A DNA stretch of 64,000 nucleotides from Adenanthera pavonina (Eukaryota > Streptophyta > Magnoliopsida > Fabales > Fabaceae), in NCBI GenBank assembly GCA_026686845.1, contig JAIVEN010000015.1:7083001-7147000 (forward strand), given 5' to 3'. Below the pieces are notes generated by a model, which was given only the letters and a program-made list of their open reading frames with translations, made no database searches and was not told the origin of the DNA. Positions 22,601-33,990 of the stretch are shown here, piece after piece; the stretch's first letter is position 1, and each line of letters opens with the position of its first letter. The translations under genes and the position numbers were made by a program.

Positions 22601-25600
22601 AGGAAGTTGCAAATCCCCGAATTTGCTGGCACTGCAACAAAAAAGTAATTGCTCCATCTTCTCCTATTTCTCAGTTCACTACTTATATTCTAACTTTCTA
22701 ATTTCTAGTGCTTGAAAGAAAAGATCATTTTTTCCCTGAAAATCTTGTATTATTTATGGAACCTTTTTGTACAGGAGGTTTTGATTGTTAGTATAGGAAC
22801 AAATATCCTGAGGATTGATACCACAAAAGTTGGAATTGGTCAATCCCATGTGGCAGAGAAACCTTTCAGCTGTCCGGTTTACAAGACTATAGATGGGGTT
22901 CAGCTTGTAGGTACACATGATAGAGAGGTGACTGATTTGTCAATGTGCCCATGGATGACAAATCACCTCGTATCTGCATCACTAGATGGCACGGTTTGTA
23001 TTTACTTCTTCTAGTTAACTGCTTTCCTGATTATTTTTTATGCAATTATAACTATAATAATATAATTTTATTATAATCTCTAACATTGTGTACCATACTG
23101 ATGCATGCATAATTCAGTCTTAGTTTGTATTTCTAAGAATGTTGCAGTCATTCATCTAAGAATTATTGTATGCAACAGATAAAGTTCTGGGAAGATTGCA
23201 AGGCACAACCACTTGCAGTCCTGAGACCACATGATGGACACCCTGTTTAGTCTGCTAAATTTTTAAGTGCTCCACATCGGCCTGACCATATTGTCCTTCT
23301 AACAGCGGTTAGTGTGCTCATTAAGTCCTCTAATATGATCACTCAGGTCTTCTAACCATACTTGTGTTGCCCAAAAGTCAATATTATGGAAGTTTCTGAT
23401 AGTGACCAATACTATCCATGGGCATATTGTTAAAAGTTTGGCCATTTAAATTTGAAGGCTCAAAGAATTCTATTCATGGGCTTATTGTTAAAAGTTTGGC
23501 TATTTAAATTTGAAGGCTAAGAATTACTGAAGGCTTTGATTGTTATCCGATTTATTGATATTAGCAAGCAGTCTTGTTACTTTTGCTGTATGTAGTTATG
23601 TGACTATTCTAATGGTATTTGTTTTACTTGCTTATATACAAACAACTACAGGGACCGGCATATTGTGAACTAAAGCTTTGGGCCTCTGCAAGTGAAAATG
23701 GTTGGCTGCTCCCATGTGATGCTAAGGCATGGAAATGCACTCAGCATTTGCTCTTGAAGAGTTCAGTTGAACCATCTCTTGATGATGCGGTTTTCAATCA
23801 AGTTGCAGCATTGTCTCAAGCAGATCTTCTCTTACTTGCAAACACCAAGAGGAATGCTATATATGCTGCGCATTTAGAATACAATCTGAATCCAGAATCA
23901 ACACGCATGGATTGTATATGCGAGCTCACTGTGACCATGCCTGTAGTGAGTCTTACTGGGAAAATTGATATATCATCTCATGGTGAACACATTGTTCAGG
24001 TCTACTGTGTTCAGCCACAGATTATTCAGCAGTATGATTTGAATCTAGTTCAGTGCTTGCCTCCACCACAGAAAAAAGTGGCTCTAGAGAAGTCAGATTC
24101 CAGTGCGTCCAGAGATGCAATTACTGCAGAAATGACTAGTTCTTTAGACTTCCCTGCTAGTAGAACAACTGAGATCTCTTCAAGTAATTCTGCTCCCAAA
24201 ACAATGATACAAGCAAGTAGTATCAGTGAGAGTGCACCTGAGGCAAGTTACACTTTAAAGTCTGATCTTACTGAGGCAGCTACTTTGAAAGAAATCAGAT
24301 GTTCAGGTACTGAAGCTAAATCTGTCACATTGGCTGCAACAAGTGGTGATGCTGATATTGTGCATGTTCCGCCACTACCCCTTCCTTTAAGCCCAAGTCT
24401 ATCATCTAACTTCAAGTCAGGTCCAACACCAGGTGATCATGATGGAGACCTTCCCGTGAATGATTATTCAGTAGACAGGCAAATGGATGCCATTAGTAGG
24501 AACTTGTCTGATGTACCACCATTGGGTAATGATTCAAAGAATGATAAGAAGCAAGTCACACATGATGACATATCTAGTATGCTTAATCCTTCCCTAATGT
24601 TTGAGCAAACAACTCATCTGGTTACACCATTGGAGATCATAAAGGCTGGTTCTTCCTCTGAAACTAATGTAACTGACAGCAAGAATGGTGGAGGGGCAAG
24701 GATCCAGAACGTGGTTGTCAACATTGATGTGGATAGTGCTGAAGTGGAAGATGTGTTTGGCCTGCATGTACAACAGAAAAACATAGTTTTTGATCGTGAA
24801 GGGAATTTCTTGCGCTCTCAGGATTCAGCTTTACCTGTCGAGACTGTCCAAGGATGCTTTCCAGTATCAGGGGAAACTTTCACTACAAATGAACCTAGGC
24901 AAGTGGACCGAGGATTAGTAGGTTCGCTGGTCCATCCTCCTAATTCTGATGAGGATGGACTCAAACAGGTTTTTGACTCATCTACATCCACAGAAGCACC
25001 CCAGTTGCCTTCGCCTTATGCAGGAGGGATGAAGGAAGAGGGAAATGATACACCTGCATTAGGTCCATCTTCTTCTCCAAGCGCTTGCCATTCCACTGAT
25101 TTATACAATGAGCTGAGTGGGATTTTAAGCCTCCCCTCTGCTGGAACTGTTTTTCCACAAATTTTGGCGATGCAGAGGACAATAACTCAGGTGGCTATTT
25201 AAGAGCTTTTGCTTCACATGAATAGATAATGCATTAAATTTTATAATAGTATATTAATTTTATACATTGCTGTCTTTCCAATTGGATCTAATTCTCTTTT
25301 AAAAAGAACGTATTCATATAACTTCAGATGCTTTTATTTTGCATATTTGTGGCAGTTCGTTTCATTCATAATTTACTGTCTCCCCGTTTGGCAGCTGTTG
25401 ACAATGCAAAAAGATATACAGAAGCTAATGACAATAATGGTTGCTGTTGTTACAAAGGAAGGTGGAAGGCTTGAGGCTGCCCTGGAGCAAAGCATGGAAA
25501 AAGCTGTCAATGCTCACACTGATACTTTGTGGGGTCAAATAAAAGAGAAGAATGTGAAAAATAAAAAGTTGTTAGTAAATTGTATCCAGGAAATTACAGG

Positions 25601-27566
25601 TTTGACTAGTAACTTCATCAACAAGGACCTGCCACCCTTATTGGAGAAAACAATAAAGAAGGAAATGGGTGCGGTTGGACCAGCTATAGGCCATGCAATA
25701 TTACCTGCAATTGAGAAAACAATTTCTTCAGCTATTGTGGAGTCCTTCCAGGTTAGGATGTATCTGTATATTATTGTAGGTTTTAGAATAAATCTCTATT
25801 GCTAGGATCTAATTGACATATCTGCCACAGAGAGGAGTGGGTGATAAGACAGTGAATCAACTTGAGAAATCAGTTAATTCAAAGATTGAAGCTACTGCAG
25901 CTAGGCAAATCCAAGTGCAGTTTCAGACCACTGGCAAACAGGTGCTTCAGGTATGACTGATTTAATTTGCTTTCAGTTTGAACTGTGGTGGTGTAAAGTG
26001 TACTTCAAATAAATTCAAAATGATGTCAGTGTATTATATATCATTTTATTATGAACTAGTTTTTATTATGATAAATAATTTCATGTAGGAAGCATTCAAA
26101 TCCAGTTTTGAAACATCAGTGGTTCCTGCATTTGGATTGTCATGTAAAGCCATGTTTGAGCATGTAGATGCTACATTTCAGAAAGGCATGGTTGAGCATT
26201 CAGCATCAGTACAGCAGCACCTTGAATCTGGGCATACTTCATTGGCAATGGCTATGAGGGTGTGTATACTTCATTATATTCTACTTTTTTGCCATTGGTG
26301 TGTGATAGAAACCCTGCTAAAAGTCACCCAAAAAGACAACATAGAAAGCCAAAGGACTGATATTGTAGTGAATTCTGGATCTTCCCCTTGGACAAAAGAG
26401 TAGACACTCTTTAGATCACAGCACAAAAGCTTCACGCAGATTACACTAACGGCACTGCGAGTGCAAATGGAATATGGAACAGCAGTGGAAAATCAGATAA
26501 TGAAAACAATCTGAGTTTCTTACAAGCTCTATATCTCTTTGGTAGCACTGTGTAGTTCTGAGTGATCTAGAGTCAAGAGTTCCTGGATTTGTTGGTGCTT
26601 CTAATACGTAGCTTGCCACCATAATCCCCACATATACCTCAATGGTCATAACTGATTAATGTGATGTTGCAGGATGCCATTAATTCAGCATCATCATTTG
26701 CTCAAACGTTGAGTAGAGAATTGGCTGAAGTCCAGAGGCTTTTAGCACTTGCAGCTGCAGGTGCAAACTCGGGTATATCAAATGCTTTGCCCAACCAGCT
26801 GAACTCTGGCCCTTTAACACATGAAAAGGCAGGCCCTTTTTCCTCCCTAAGCTTTCTAGGGAGAACATATTCATAATTTCGCTTACATTTTTTAGATATG
26901 TTTCAGGTTGAGGTGATGCAAGATCCAAAAAAAGAACTAGCAAGGTTAATATCTGAATGCAAATATGAGGAGGCTTTCACCGGTGCTCTACAAAGAAATG
27001 ATGTATCCATCCTATCTTGGTTATGTTCTGAGGTATGGTAAAGACACGTCCATTTATTCAATGAAACATAATTTCCTAGGCTTTCAGGTAATGGCCGTGA
27101 GATTATGGGGAAAAATCTCTTAGTAAAATGAATTTCCTTACTTTGCTGGATTGGGTTGGGGAAACTGTCCTTCAAATCATGTGGTTCAATTTGATTCTTG
27201 GTCTCTGTTGAAGAATCTGATAGCAAGACTATGAATATATTTTTCTGGTGTGAACAGGTGGATCTGCATGGAATTTTGTCTATGGTTCCTCCCCTGTTGA
27301 GCCAAGGAGTGGTGCTTTCCCTTCTGCAGCAGTTGGCATGTGATGTAAACAAAGACACATCGCAAAAACTGACCTGGATCACTCGTGTGGCTGCAGCCAT
27401 AGATCCCACAGATCCCGTCATTGCAATGCATGTCAGGCCTGTCTTGGAGCAACTCTATCACATACTGGATCATCAACGGTGCTCACTTACAGTGAGTGGA
27501 CCCCAGCTTTCAAGTATCCGTCTTCTGCTGCATGTTGTCAACTCTATGCTGATGACATGCAAATGA
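19692..27566 (+). CDS. VCS: VARICOSE/EDC4-like mRNA-decapping scaffold, one in-frame stop
   Basis: Twelve exons: 19692-20360, 22358-22407, 22485-22644, 22775-22993, 23179-23307, 23652-25190, 25395-25751, 25831-25950, 26089-26259, 26673-26828, 26907-27032, 27258-27566. All join in phase and would give about 1,333 residues, the size of Arabidopsis VCS. VCS is the scaffold of the DCP1/DCP2 decapping complex in P-bodies. Visible parts are a Pro-rich N-terminus, a WD40 domain ([48 protein letters not shown]), a Ser-rich linker, helical [15 protein letters not shown] and [30 protein letters not shown], and a conserved C-terminus ([21 protein letters not shown] ... [15 protein letters not shown]). 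TAG at 23248-23250 replaces a residue in the WD40 'GHPV-SA' turn (codon about 390). Everything after it is well kept, so the stop is recent, allelic or an assembly error; otherwise this is a pseudogene. Confidence 0.88.
20361..22357 (+). other. VARICOSE intron 1 (about 2 kb)
   Basis: The donor CAG|GTATAT and acceptor TTGTCAG|AGG join LLRGHNQ to RVTDLAFF, matching the uninterrupted protein of the family. The intron holds a (TA)n run near 20420-20440 and otherwise AT-rich DNA; no nested gene was recognised. Confidence 0.75.
23248..23250 (+). other. In-frame TAG in VARICOSE exon 5
   Basis: Exon 5 reads [26 protein letters not shown], then [19 protein letters not shown]. The frame is fixed on both sides by family-conserved residues and by splice phases, so the stop is not a frame error. 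Confidence 0.9.
23412..23525. repeat. Two-copy tandem repeat in VARICOSE intron 5
   Basis: A unit of about 58 bases starting CTAT(C/T)CATGGGC and ending GAAGGCT(C)AA(A)GAATT is present at 23412-23469 and again at 23470-23525, with few differences. Confidence 0.85.
26260..26672 (+). other. VARICOSE intron 9 with less AT-rich centre
   Basis: Between MAMR and DAINSASS. The segment 26300-26640 has more balanced base composition than the other introns and contains short open frames on both strands, which suggests an inserted foreign fragment. No domain was recognised. Confidence 0.35.
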
Positions 27567-29573
27567 TTCTCTTTTTGCAGAAACGTGCAATTCTCTACCC
27601 AGAGTCAAATGTTTGGTCTGAAAAAGAAGCTGTATTTTTGGGATTTTGTACATATCTCACCCAATCTAGTTGGTGGGTTCCAAATTTGTAGAGTCAGGCA
27701 ATTAGACAGATAGTTCACGTATGATCAAATTATCTTGCAGTAATGAAAATACGAAGGGAAAATTATACTTGATAATCTCACAAGTTAAAAGTACTTATTT
27801 TAAAATTAGTTTGATGGATTCGATGATCACGAGTTGAAACGTTAGGTTCTTGAATCTATTAAAATAATTTTAAAATTTAAAGTCTTCTAATATAAATATC
27901 TTCAATTTAAAACCTTTATTATAATAATTTTTTTCAAATGTATATTTGGCTCTTAAAACCTCCACCAGATATTGAAATAAATATCCTTAATAAGCAATAG
28001 TTTTATTTCCTATTGGTGGTGGTAGGCCTGCCGCGAGCATTTTGTAATGCGTTAGTTATGAAGTCGAGCATTATTAAGTTATATGTTGAATTGATAATGA
28101 CGTTAGTTTGCATTACGAGCGTTAAGATATTAAGTTGCCTAATCATTGGGGAAGCAAAAGTTATGAGAAAAGGCTGTGTCCCTCACCAACCTCGACTTTT
28201 TATTTGTTTTTCGATTGTGAAGGGGAATGACTTTTATATCCCGTTGGGACAATGAACACTGGCTGTTATTATAGTGAACGAGGTATGAATTGAGAAAATG
28301 TATTTTCCTTGCGTGATGATGCCTGAGCTGAGTTGTTTGGCCAGAATCCGAGATGATGGAGTTTGGATGTAACAGGGGATTCAGTTAAGTTCCAAATTTG
28401 CACTGCAGTGACACAAATCTGCAAAACTTTCACTGGCATGATATTAATACATCTAAATTGAATCTCTGATCTAAAATTTTTTGGCCCAAACTTTCATATG
28501 AATTAATATCATATTTTTCTGGCAAAAAAAAATCATATTTTAAACTGGCATATTCCATCAATTTTGTTTCTTCTTTGAAGTTACGTTATTTATTTCTGTT
28601 TTCCAAAAACAAATGGAGAACCACAATTAAACACGGAGCAAACGGGTGATTGGGGGTTTGAATGAACTTTTCCAAACTCTTTTGATGTGAAATCTTTACT
28701 AATCTAAAATTAGTTCGGTCATGCTCGTTGATTAATTTCTTGGATGAGTGCTTTTACTGGGCTTCTGACGATTGACTTAGCTACGGCAACAAAATCCAGC
28801 CTCTTGATGATGATTGTACTAAAAATGTCCGATTCCTTGATCCATTCCTTGATACAAAATCCAGGCTTGAGGGGTCCCTCTGTTTTGGATTAACAATTCC
28901 TTCCTTCTGATATTGCATTGATTATACAGAAGTTTAAGGATCCAATCATCCTCTCTCAGAATATCCTGCTCCTTGTTAATGCAATGATCGTGCAATGATC
29001 CACTCAAACCATGTAGCCCTTATGTATTCACAATGGAGCAGGGGGTGGTCGTGCGTCTCTTGCTGTGTTCTATAGAAGATGCAGGTCGCGTTAAAAAGAC
29101 ATATAGAGCTTTTTAATTATAGAGCTTTTTTTTTTCCTTTTTTTTTGGGTGTTCGTTTAATTTTTTTTAATTAAATGCAATCACTTGGATAATTGGGAAA
29201 AAAAAAGTAAAGGAGAACACACTACAGTTTTACATTATGAGTATTATCCAGAGACCAAGGAAGAGTTTGGAGTCGAATTATAAAGGAGAACGTGGCTGAA
29301 AAGGAAATTGAGAAAAATACCATTTCACATTATAAAATTATATCATACATAATATTATTATTATATATGTAAAAGGGGTAGAATTTACAGTCTCCTACAT
29401 TCTATTTTTTGTTTTTTCGCTTGCTAAACCTGCAAAACATCGTTGAAAATCTTGTATTTTGCAGAAAGCAATTTTTTTTGTTTGCCTAATCTATATAATC
29501 ACACTTCTTGTTTCTTTTTTCTTTTAATTTTTCACCTAGTTCTCCCTAATTTCCAAAATCAAAACAGTAGTCT
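27567..29573. other. Intergenic between VARICOSE and the J-protein
   Basis: Contains the 3' ends of both converging genes. Frames at 28013-28255 (plus) and 28819-29007 (minus) have fairly balanced composition but no family I recognise. The segment 28780-29030 looks like degraded coding or transposon DNA. Confidence 0.4.
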
Positions 29574-30056
29574 CTACCAGCATTGATCGGTCTCCCATCT
29601 TCGGGTCGAATAAAACCCGGAAGAGCAATTCTGAACAGAAGACGACGAAACCGGGCGCCTCCTCCCATGAACAGCCATCAAAGAAAGATCGTAGATGGCT
29701 CTCGCCGAGGGATCCGAAAGCGTGGCATAGGCGTTGTGGATCTCAATGAAGTCCTTGTCGTCATCCGACTCCGATCGGTGCAGCGCCGAATCAGGATGGT
29801 AGATCTTAGCCAAACTTCGGTAAGCCGACTTGATCTCCCTGGGCGACGCGTTCTGGCTGACACGTAGCACCTCGTAAAGACTCGCCGGCAGCCGAGATCC
29901 GACCGCCGCGGATCCGGTCTTGGTCGCGAAAGACCGAATCGAAGCCTTACATTGATGTGGGAGGAACCTGACGGAAGAAGAGGGAGCACCGTCGGATGGG
30001 GAGGAGGAACGGAGCGGACTGACGGCGTGGAGCGTGAGATTTAGGGTTCCGGCCAT
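29574..30056 (-). CDS. J11: Chloroplast J-domain protein, J11-like
   Basis: Intronless, 160 aa. Residues 1-45 are Ser/Arg-rich with few acidic residues, as in a chloroplast transit peptide. The J domain spans about 59-125: LYEVLRVSQNASPREIKSAY, the diagnostic HPD in IYHPDSA, and FIEIHNAYATLSDPSARAIY. The C-terminus RRWETDQCW is the signature of the J11 group of small chloroplast DnaJ proteins (J11 in Arabidopsis is of nearly the same length). Such proteins stimulate the ATPase of stromal Hsp70 and influence stress responses and photosynthetic homeostasis (family knowledge). It converges with VARICOSE. The start is the first Met and the only one upstream of the transit-like region. Long opposite-strand frames here are shadows. 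Confidence 0.93.
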   Translation of the reverse strand: MAGTLNLTLHAVSPLRSSSPSDGAPSSSVRFLPHQCKASIRSFATKTGSAAVGSRLPASLYEVLRVSQNASPREIKSAYRSLAKIYHPDSALHRSESDDDKDFIEIHNAYATLSDPSARAIYDLSLMAVHGRRRPVSSSSVQNCSSGFYSTRRWETDQCW

Positions 30057-30188
30057 TGAGGAATGAACAAGGGAAATGAGAAGAGATCGAAGGGGTAGAA
30101 CCGTAAATGGAAGTGAGGAGGTTGAGTTTGATTGTGTGAGATTTGTTTTGCGATTTGCGAGATGCGAAGAGAGGGGGTTGAGGGGAGT

Positions 30189-30196
30189 TTTATATA
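30189..30196 (-). promoter_or_regulatory. TATA box of the J11-like gene
   Basis: Minus strand reads TATATAAA within CCACTATATAAAACTCCCC, about 135 bases upstream of the ATG, in a GC-richer promoter. Confidence 0.65.
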
Positions 30197-30373
30197 GTGG
30201 TCAAAGGGAGGAAGGGTAAAAGAGTAATTTAAACAGAACCAGGTAGTAATAGGAATATGAATTTGGATTCGATAGCTGATGGGTAGGACACAGAATTACG
30301 GGCCAGGGAAAGGAAAACCGTGTGTGGGTTGTCGGTTTTCACTTTTGTGAGTGAGGGACTGTCTTCTTAATGG

Positions 30374-30385
30374 CTGACGTGTCAG
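30374..30385 (-). promoter_or_regulatory. bZIP-type ACGT element upstream of J11
   Basis: CTGACGTGTCAG is a near-palindrome holding ACGTGTC, the core of ABRE-type bZIP sites. It lies about 180 bases upstream of the TATA box. ABA/stress control would fit the family but is inference from one site. Confidence 0.4.
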
Positions 30386-31256
30386 CGGCGTTTGTCTATT
30401 TTGGGAGGGCTTCTAGAAGACTGGTCCACCTGGGGTGTGTGGTTCACATGGACCACCCGCACCGTTTTTGGGTGATTTATTTTTTTATCATCCACCCCTA
30501 GTCAATCCAATCACGGCTTTAAATTTATGGCGTAATTTTTATAATTTTAGCGGATATATGTATATATAGTTATCATGATGCATGTGGATAAGCGTTTTTC
30601 GAATGACCAATGAACCGATGACAGGTTGACAAATAAATATAAATGATCACATGGCGAGCACTTGGGCAGAAACACATTAGATATATTTATTTATTTTTTC
30701 CTTGGTTGTTATATATAATTTATTATTTTACTTGAATTCTTTATCTGAATTTTTTTAGTAAAATCTAATCAGTTAATATAAAATTTAATATATGCATATA
30801 TATGTCATATTATTTATAATTTATAATTCATGTGATTGATCTCAAAATTTTTAATAAAAAAGTATGTCCTAAATAACTAGTAGCTCTAGAAACTGGTGAT
30901 CTAAGATGTGATATAGGAGAAGCAATAGTAAATGAGAGGTTGGATCTCTAATAATGAGGAAGTGGAAGCAAGAGAACGCCTGGGGATAGGAAGAAGGAGA
31001 ACGTGATAGGATAGGATAGGATAGGATAGGAGGGGTTGACCAGTCACCAAAAAGCCAGCGTGGCATTACATGTTTTTTTTTTTACTGGTTTTCTCATCCT
31101 TATCTTATCCCCATTCTGTGATTGTTGACGCGCTACACAGTCACCCCAAGATACTCTCATCTCCCCGTAACACACACGCATTCGTACACTCGTACCCTCC
31201 ACTCCAATTCTGCTATTCACACTCTGACACCGTACATGATCACATTTTTCTTATAA
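30386..31256. other. Intergenic with short pentamer repeat
   Basis: Upstream DNA of the J-protein gene grading into AT-rich sequence. A five-unit ATAGG repeat lies at 31006-31030. No other feature was supported; the frames at 30869-31066 and 31070-31306 are translations of simple sequence. Confidence 0.5.
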
Positions 31257-31261
31257 ATATG

Positions 31262-31619
31262 TATTATGAAATTACTAGAAATATACACAAACTGAGAGAA
31301 TTTTAAAGAAAAGAAGTGGAAGGAATATATTTCTTATATAAATTTTATGTGTGTATAATATTTTATGTTAAACTTCTATTTATAAGTTTTCAGCTCTTGA
31401 AACTAATCCTAAGAGTTATAATTATATAAATAAAAAATTAATTTATATAATTATGTAATATATAATATTTAGAGATTATATTATGTATTAATTATATAAA
31501 AACTCCTAAGTCATTAATTTGGAGGTTTTAGAGTTTTAAGTGAGGAATTCCAATAGACATGGAGGTTATGGAACTTTGAAAATTATGAACATCCACATAA
31601 TATATACAATTTTATAATA
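31262..31619 (-). repeat. copia 3' LTR
   Basis: 358 bp. It aligns by eye along its whole length with 36826-37182 plus 37447-37461, with scattered substitutions and indels. The internal side is bordered on the minus strand by GGACATCCAAGAGAGAA, a purine-rich stretch acting as polypurine tract. Confidence 0.85.
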
Positions 31620-31826
31620 TTCTCTCTTGGATGTCCATAACAAATATTGTGCCTCATTAAAATCTTACTAGGAAAAACCTAATGGGATAAAAAACTAGTG
31701 AAGGAAACAAAGTACACAATATTGAAGCAGTCTCATTAAAAACCTAACCAAGAAAAACCCAGTGGGACAAATACTTGAAAAGGGAAAAAGAGTATAACGC
31801 AGAATTTACTTCCCCTAATTTTAACA

Positions 31827-32327
31827 TCACTTTACATCTCTGAGCCAACGCATCCCAATTCCATTTACCAACTTCTTAAATATTATAGTTGGTAGTGTCT
31901 TGATAAACAAATCTATAAGATTATCACATGAACAAATTTGTAGAATATTTACGTCACCACTCTTTAGGAGATCATGAGTAGAAAAGAATTTTGGTGAAGT
32001 ATGTTTTGTTCTATCTCCTTTTATATATCCTCCTTTTAATTTAGCTATACATGTTGTATTATCTTCATATAATATTGTTGGAATCTTTTCCTCAAGAAGT
32101 AGACCACACATTTTTAGAATGTGCTGAATTATTGACTTTAGCCAAACACATTTTCGACTTACTTCGTGTACTGCAATAATCTCTGCATTATTTGATAAGG
32201 TAGCCACCAAAATTTGTTTTGTTGAGCACCAAAATATAGCCGTACCTCCACAAGTAAATAAGTATCCTATTTGGGACCGAGCTTTATGTGGATCGAATAA
32301 ATACCCTACATCTGCATAACCAATCAA
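31827..32327 (-). pseudogene. copia RNase H domain
   Basis: The 166-aa open piece reads MIGYADVGYLFDPHKARSQ, GYLFTCGGTAIFWCSTKQ, then SNNAEIIAVHEVSRKCVWLKS and LYEDNTTCIAKLKGGYIKGD, RTKHTSPKFF. These match the copia motifs 'GY.DA.YLSDPHKARSQ', 'SS.EAE..A..E', 'ED(N)..C' and 'RTKHI..KFF'. The catalytic DA reads DV here. Confidence 0.9.
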
Positions 32328-33120
32328 TTATGATTCAGATTCAGATGAATAAAATAACCACATGTCAATAATCACTTTGAGATATCAAAATATGTGTTTA
32401 ACTTCATTCCAATATCTTCTTATTGGAAAAGAACTAAATCTTACCAATAAATTTACAGCAAATGCAATATCAAGTCATGTTAAATTAGCAAGATACATTA
32501 ATGCACCTATAGTACTGAAATATGGTACTTCAGGACCAAGGAGTTCTTCTTCATTTTCTCAAGGATGAAAAAGATCTTTGTTTACATCAAGCGATCTTAC
32601 AACCATTGGGGTAGTTAATAGATGTACTTTATCCATATAAAATCGCTTTAAAATTTTTTCAATATAAGATGATTGATAAAGAAAAATTCAATTTGTCAAA
32701 TGCTCAATTTGTAAACCGAAACAAAATTTTGTTTTTCTAAGATCATTCATTTCAAATTCCCTCTTCAAACAATCAACTGCTTTTTGAAGCTTTTCAAGAG
32801 TTTTAATGATATTTAAATCATCAACATATATAGCAATTTTGATCCATTTCCTTTGATGAAGATACAAGGATAAATTACATCACTTTTGTAATATTGATCT
32901 AGCAAATATTCACTGAGACGATTATACCACATTCGTCCAGATTGTTTCAACCCATATAAGGGTGTATGCAAATGAATTGCATAATTTTCTTGAGAATCTT
33001 TACATACTTCTGGCATATTAAATCCTTTAGGGATTTTCATATAAATTTCAATATCTAAAGAATCACATAAATAGGCAGTAACAACATTCATTAATTGTAT
33101 ATCAAGTTTTGTATATACAA
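32328..33120 (-). pseudogene. copia reverse transcriptase
   Basis: An open piece at 32813-33124 carries MNVVTAYLCDSLDIEIYMKI, PKGF, LYGLKQSGRMWYNRLSEYLL and FIKGNGS. The catalytic YVDD is intact at about 32816-32827 (AIYVDDLNI) in a shifted frame. Further 3' pieces lie in several frames with stops, down to the RNase H part. Confidence 0.88.
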
Positions 33121-33990
33121 TCAAAATAATTAGATATCATAAAGTGATTGCATCCACCACAAGAGAATAGGTCTCTTCATAATCAATACCAAGTCTTTGT
33201 GAAAATCCTTGTACTACAAATCATGCTTTATATCTAACAACTTCATTTTTCTCATTTCCTTTTCACACAAATACCCATATATATCCAATAGGTTCTACAT
33301 AGTGGGGTGTTTGAACCACGTGTCCAAAAACTTTATGCTTTGAAAGTGAATTTAATTCAACTTGAATTGCCTTTTTCCATTTTGGCTAATCATTTCTGTG
33401 TCTACATTCTTCAACAGATTTTAGTTTAAGATCCTCATTCTGATTTATTATCTCAACTGCCACATTATATGAAAATATGTTGTCAACGACTATATCTTTT
33501 CGATTTCATGTTTTTCCCATGAAGACATTATTTATTGATATTTCTTCATTATTTTCAGGTACTTGAACCTCTTTTGAAGTTTTACTATTAATTATGTTTT
33601 AGATCTCTTTTAGAGTGTTTGCCTCCTTAACATGATCATCTTGATTATTTGCTCCTTTTTTTTCTGAAATGTTTATCTTTAGAACGGATTGATCATACAT
33701 ACTTCAAGTATGACTCATTTTTGTTTATCCTACTCAGACATTGATTGAAGCATTCTCAGCTGAAATATGAAATTTGATAATTTTCATCTAGATCAGTGAA
33801 TGCATCTGGCTTATTATTTGATAAACTTCTGGTTCATACCATATTTGTATGAGGATCATAATAAGACTGTGATAATGTATTTCATATCTTTACTATTCGA
33901 GCTACTTATTATCTCCCCCTTAAGCTAGCAAAGCAAATCATGTAGTATAAGCCTTCTATATCCATTTTTTTAGAAGCATCATTTTGTTTC
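33121..33990 (-). pseudogene. copia integrase C-terminal / RT N-terminal remnants
   Basis: The minus strand gives FVVQGFSQRLGIDYEETYSL and, upstream, KWKKAIQVELNSLSKHKVFG with HYVEPIGYIWVF, the linker between integrase and RT in copia polyproteins. Several stops interrupt it (for example at the expected W and R codons). Confidence 0.75.

Noticed and set aside
29583..29989. Arg-rich frames on both strands over the J-protein gene
   Set aside because: Shadow frames of the J11-like CDS caused by its GC-rich codons.
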